DNA of 23,561 nucleotides from an uncultured Bacilli bacterium. Its GTDB lineage: Bacteria > Bacillota_I > Bacilli_A > RF39 > UBA660. Where the stretch lies: assembly GCA_934167485.1 (NCBI GenBank), contig CAKPKL010000015.1, positions 1-23,561 on the forward strand, read 5' to 3'. Shown one piece after another: positions 23,530-23,561 of the stretch (position 1 is its first letter; each line of letters starts with the position of its first letter). A program made the translations under genes and the position numbers. The notes below the pieces were generated by a model. The model made no database searches and had not been told where the DNA came from. It was given only the letters and a program-made list of their open reading frames with translations.

Positions 23530-23561
23530 GATACAATAAAAAGAGCCCACCAGGCCAGGAG

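Noticed and set aside
1..23561. CRISPR array, insertion sequence or integrase
   Set aside because: I saw no regularly spaced short repeats, no transposase or integrase motifs, and no terminal inverted repeats with target duplications.

Overview
The window is about 23.5 kb of very AT-rich DNA. Most codons end in A or T, Trp is TGG and TGA is a stop. Typical bacillar features are strong AGGAGG ribosome binding sites, textbook TTGACT-17-TATAAT promoters, class B sortase anchoring and NrtR-type regulators. I infer an uncultured, low-GC Firmicutes/Bacillota (Bacilli-like) gut or host-associated lineage; the sequence alone does not fix the species.

Layout. (1) 1-2738: the 3' end of a large cell-wall-anchored protein with an NPNTG sorting signal, then a small membrane protein. 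(2) 2840-3000: a decayed fragment of a D-Ala-D-Ala carboxypeptidase. (3) 3168-9506: a surface-protein locus. A class B sortase and a large XRE-type regulator lie on the minus strand. Diverging from them on the plus strand are two membrane-anchored proteins of unknown function and a secreted protein with an NPKTV sorting signal. A 31-bp palindrome sits in the divergent promoter region. (4) 9669-9984: a MATE transporter remnant. (5) 10182-12751: a DHHW/SGNH-like protein and an MBOAT acyltransferase, a typical pair for O-acetylating a surface polymer. (6) 12772-16182: two type IV pilin-like genes flanking a YhcG/DUF1016 nuclease-like gene. The first pilin is broken by two in-frame stops; the second is intact. 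(7) 16241-18248: a zinc alcohol dehydrogenase and gpsA. (8) 18305-19018: an NrtR-like regulator and a 42-residue membrane peptide. (9) 19174-23463: the str operon, rpsL-rpsG-fusA-tuf.

The most striking signal is in 15644-16182. The last ~40 codons of the intact pilin become abruptly GC-rich (about 60%) and full of NNC codons, and end in a GVRPVITV constant tail. A second copy of this block lies 250 bp downstream, outside any start-codon ORF. In the clearly alignable 5' half, 6 of 7 differences fall on adenines of the downstream copy. This is the signature of a diversity-generating retroelement (DGR): a variable region plus a second variable region or eroded template. Between them lies a compact RNA-like structure with a closing stem around three hairpins, and a terminator follows the second copy. 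No reverse transcriptase is visible, so it would have to act from elsewhere or be lost.

The accessory part (1-16182) is concerned mainly with the cell surface: sortase-anchored proteins, polymer O-acylation and a diversified pilin. The right part is conserved housekeeping.
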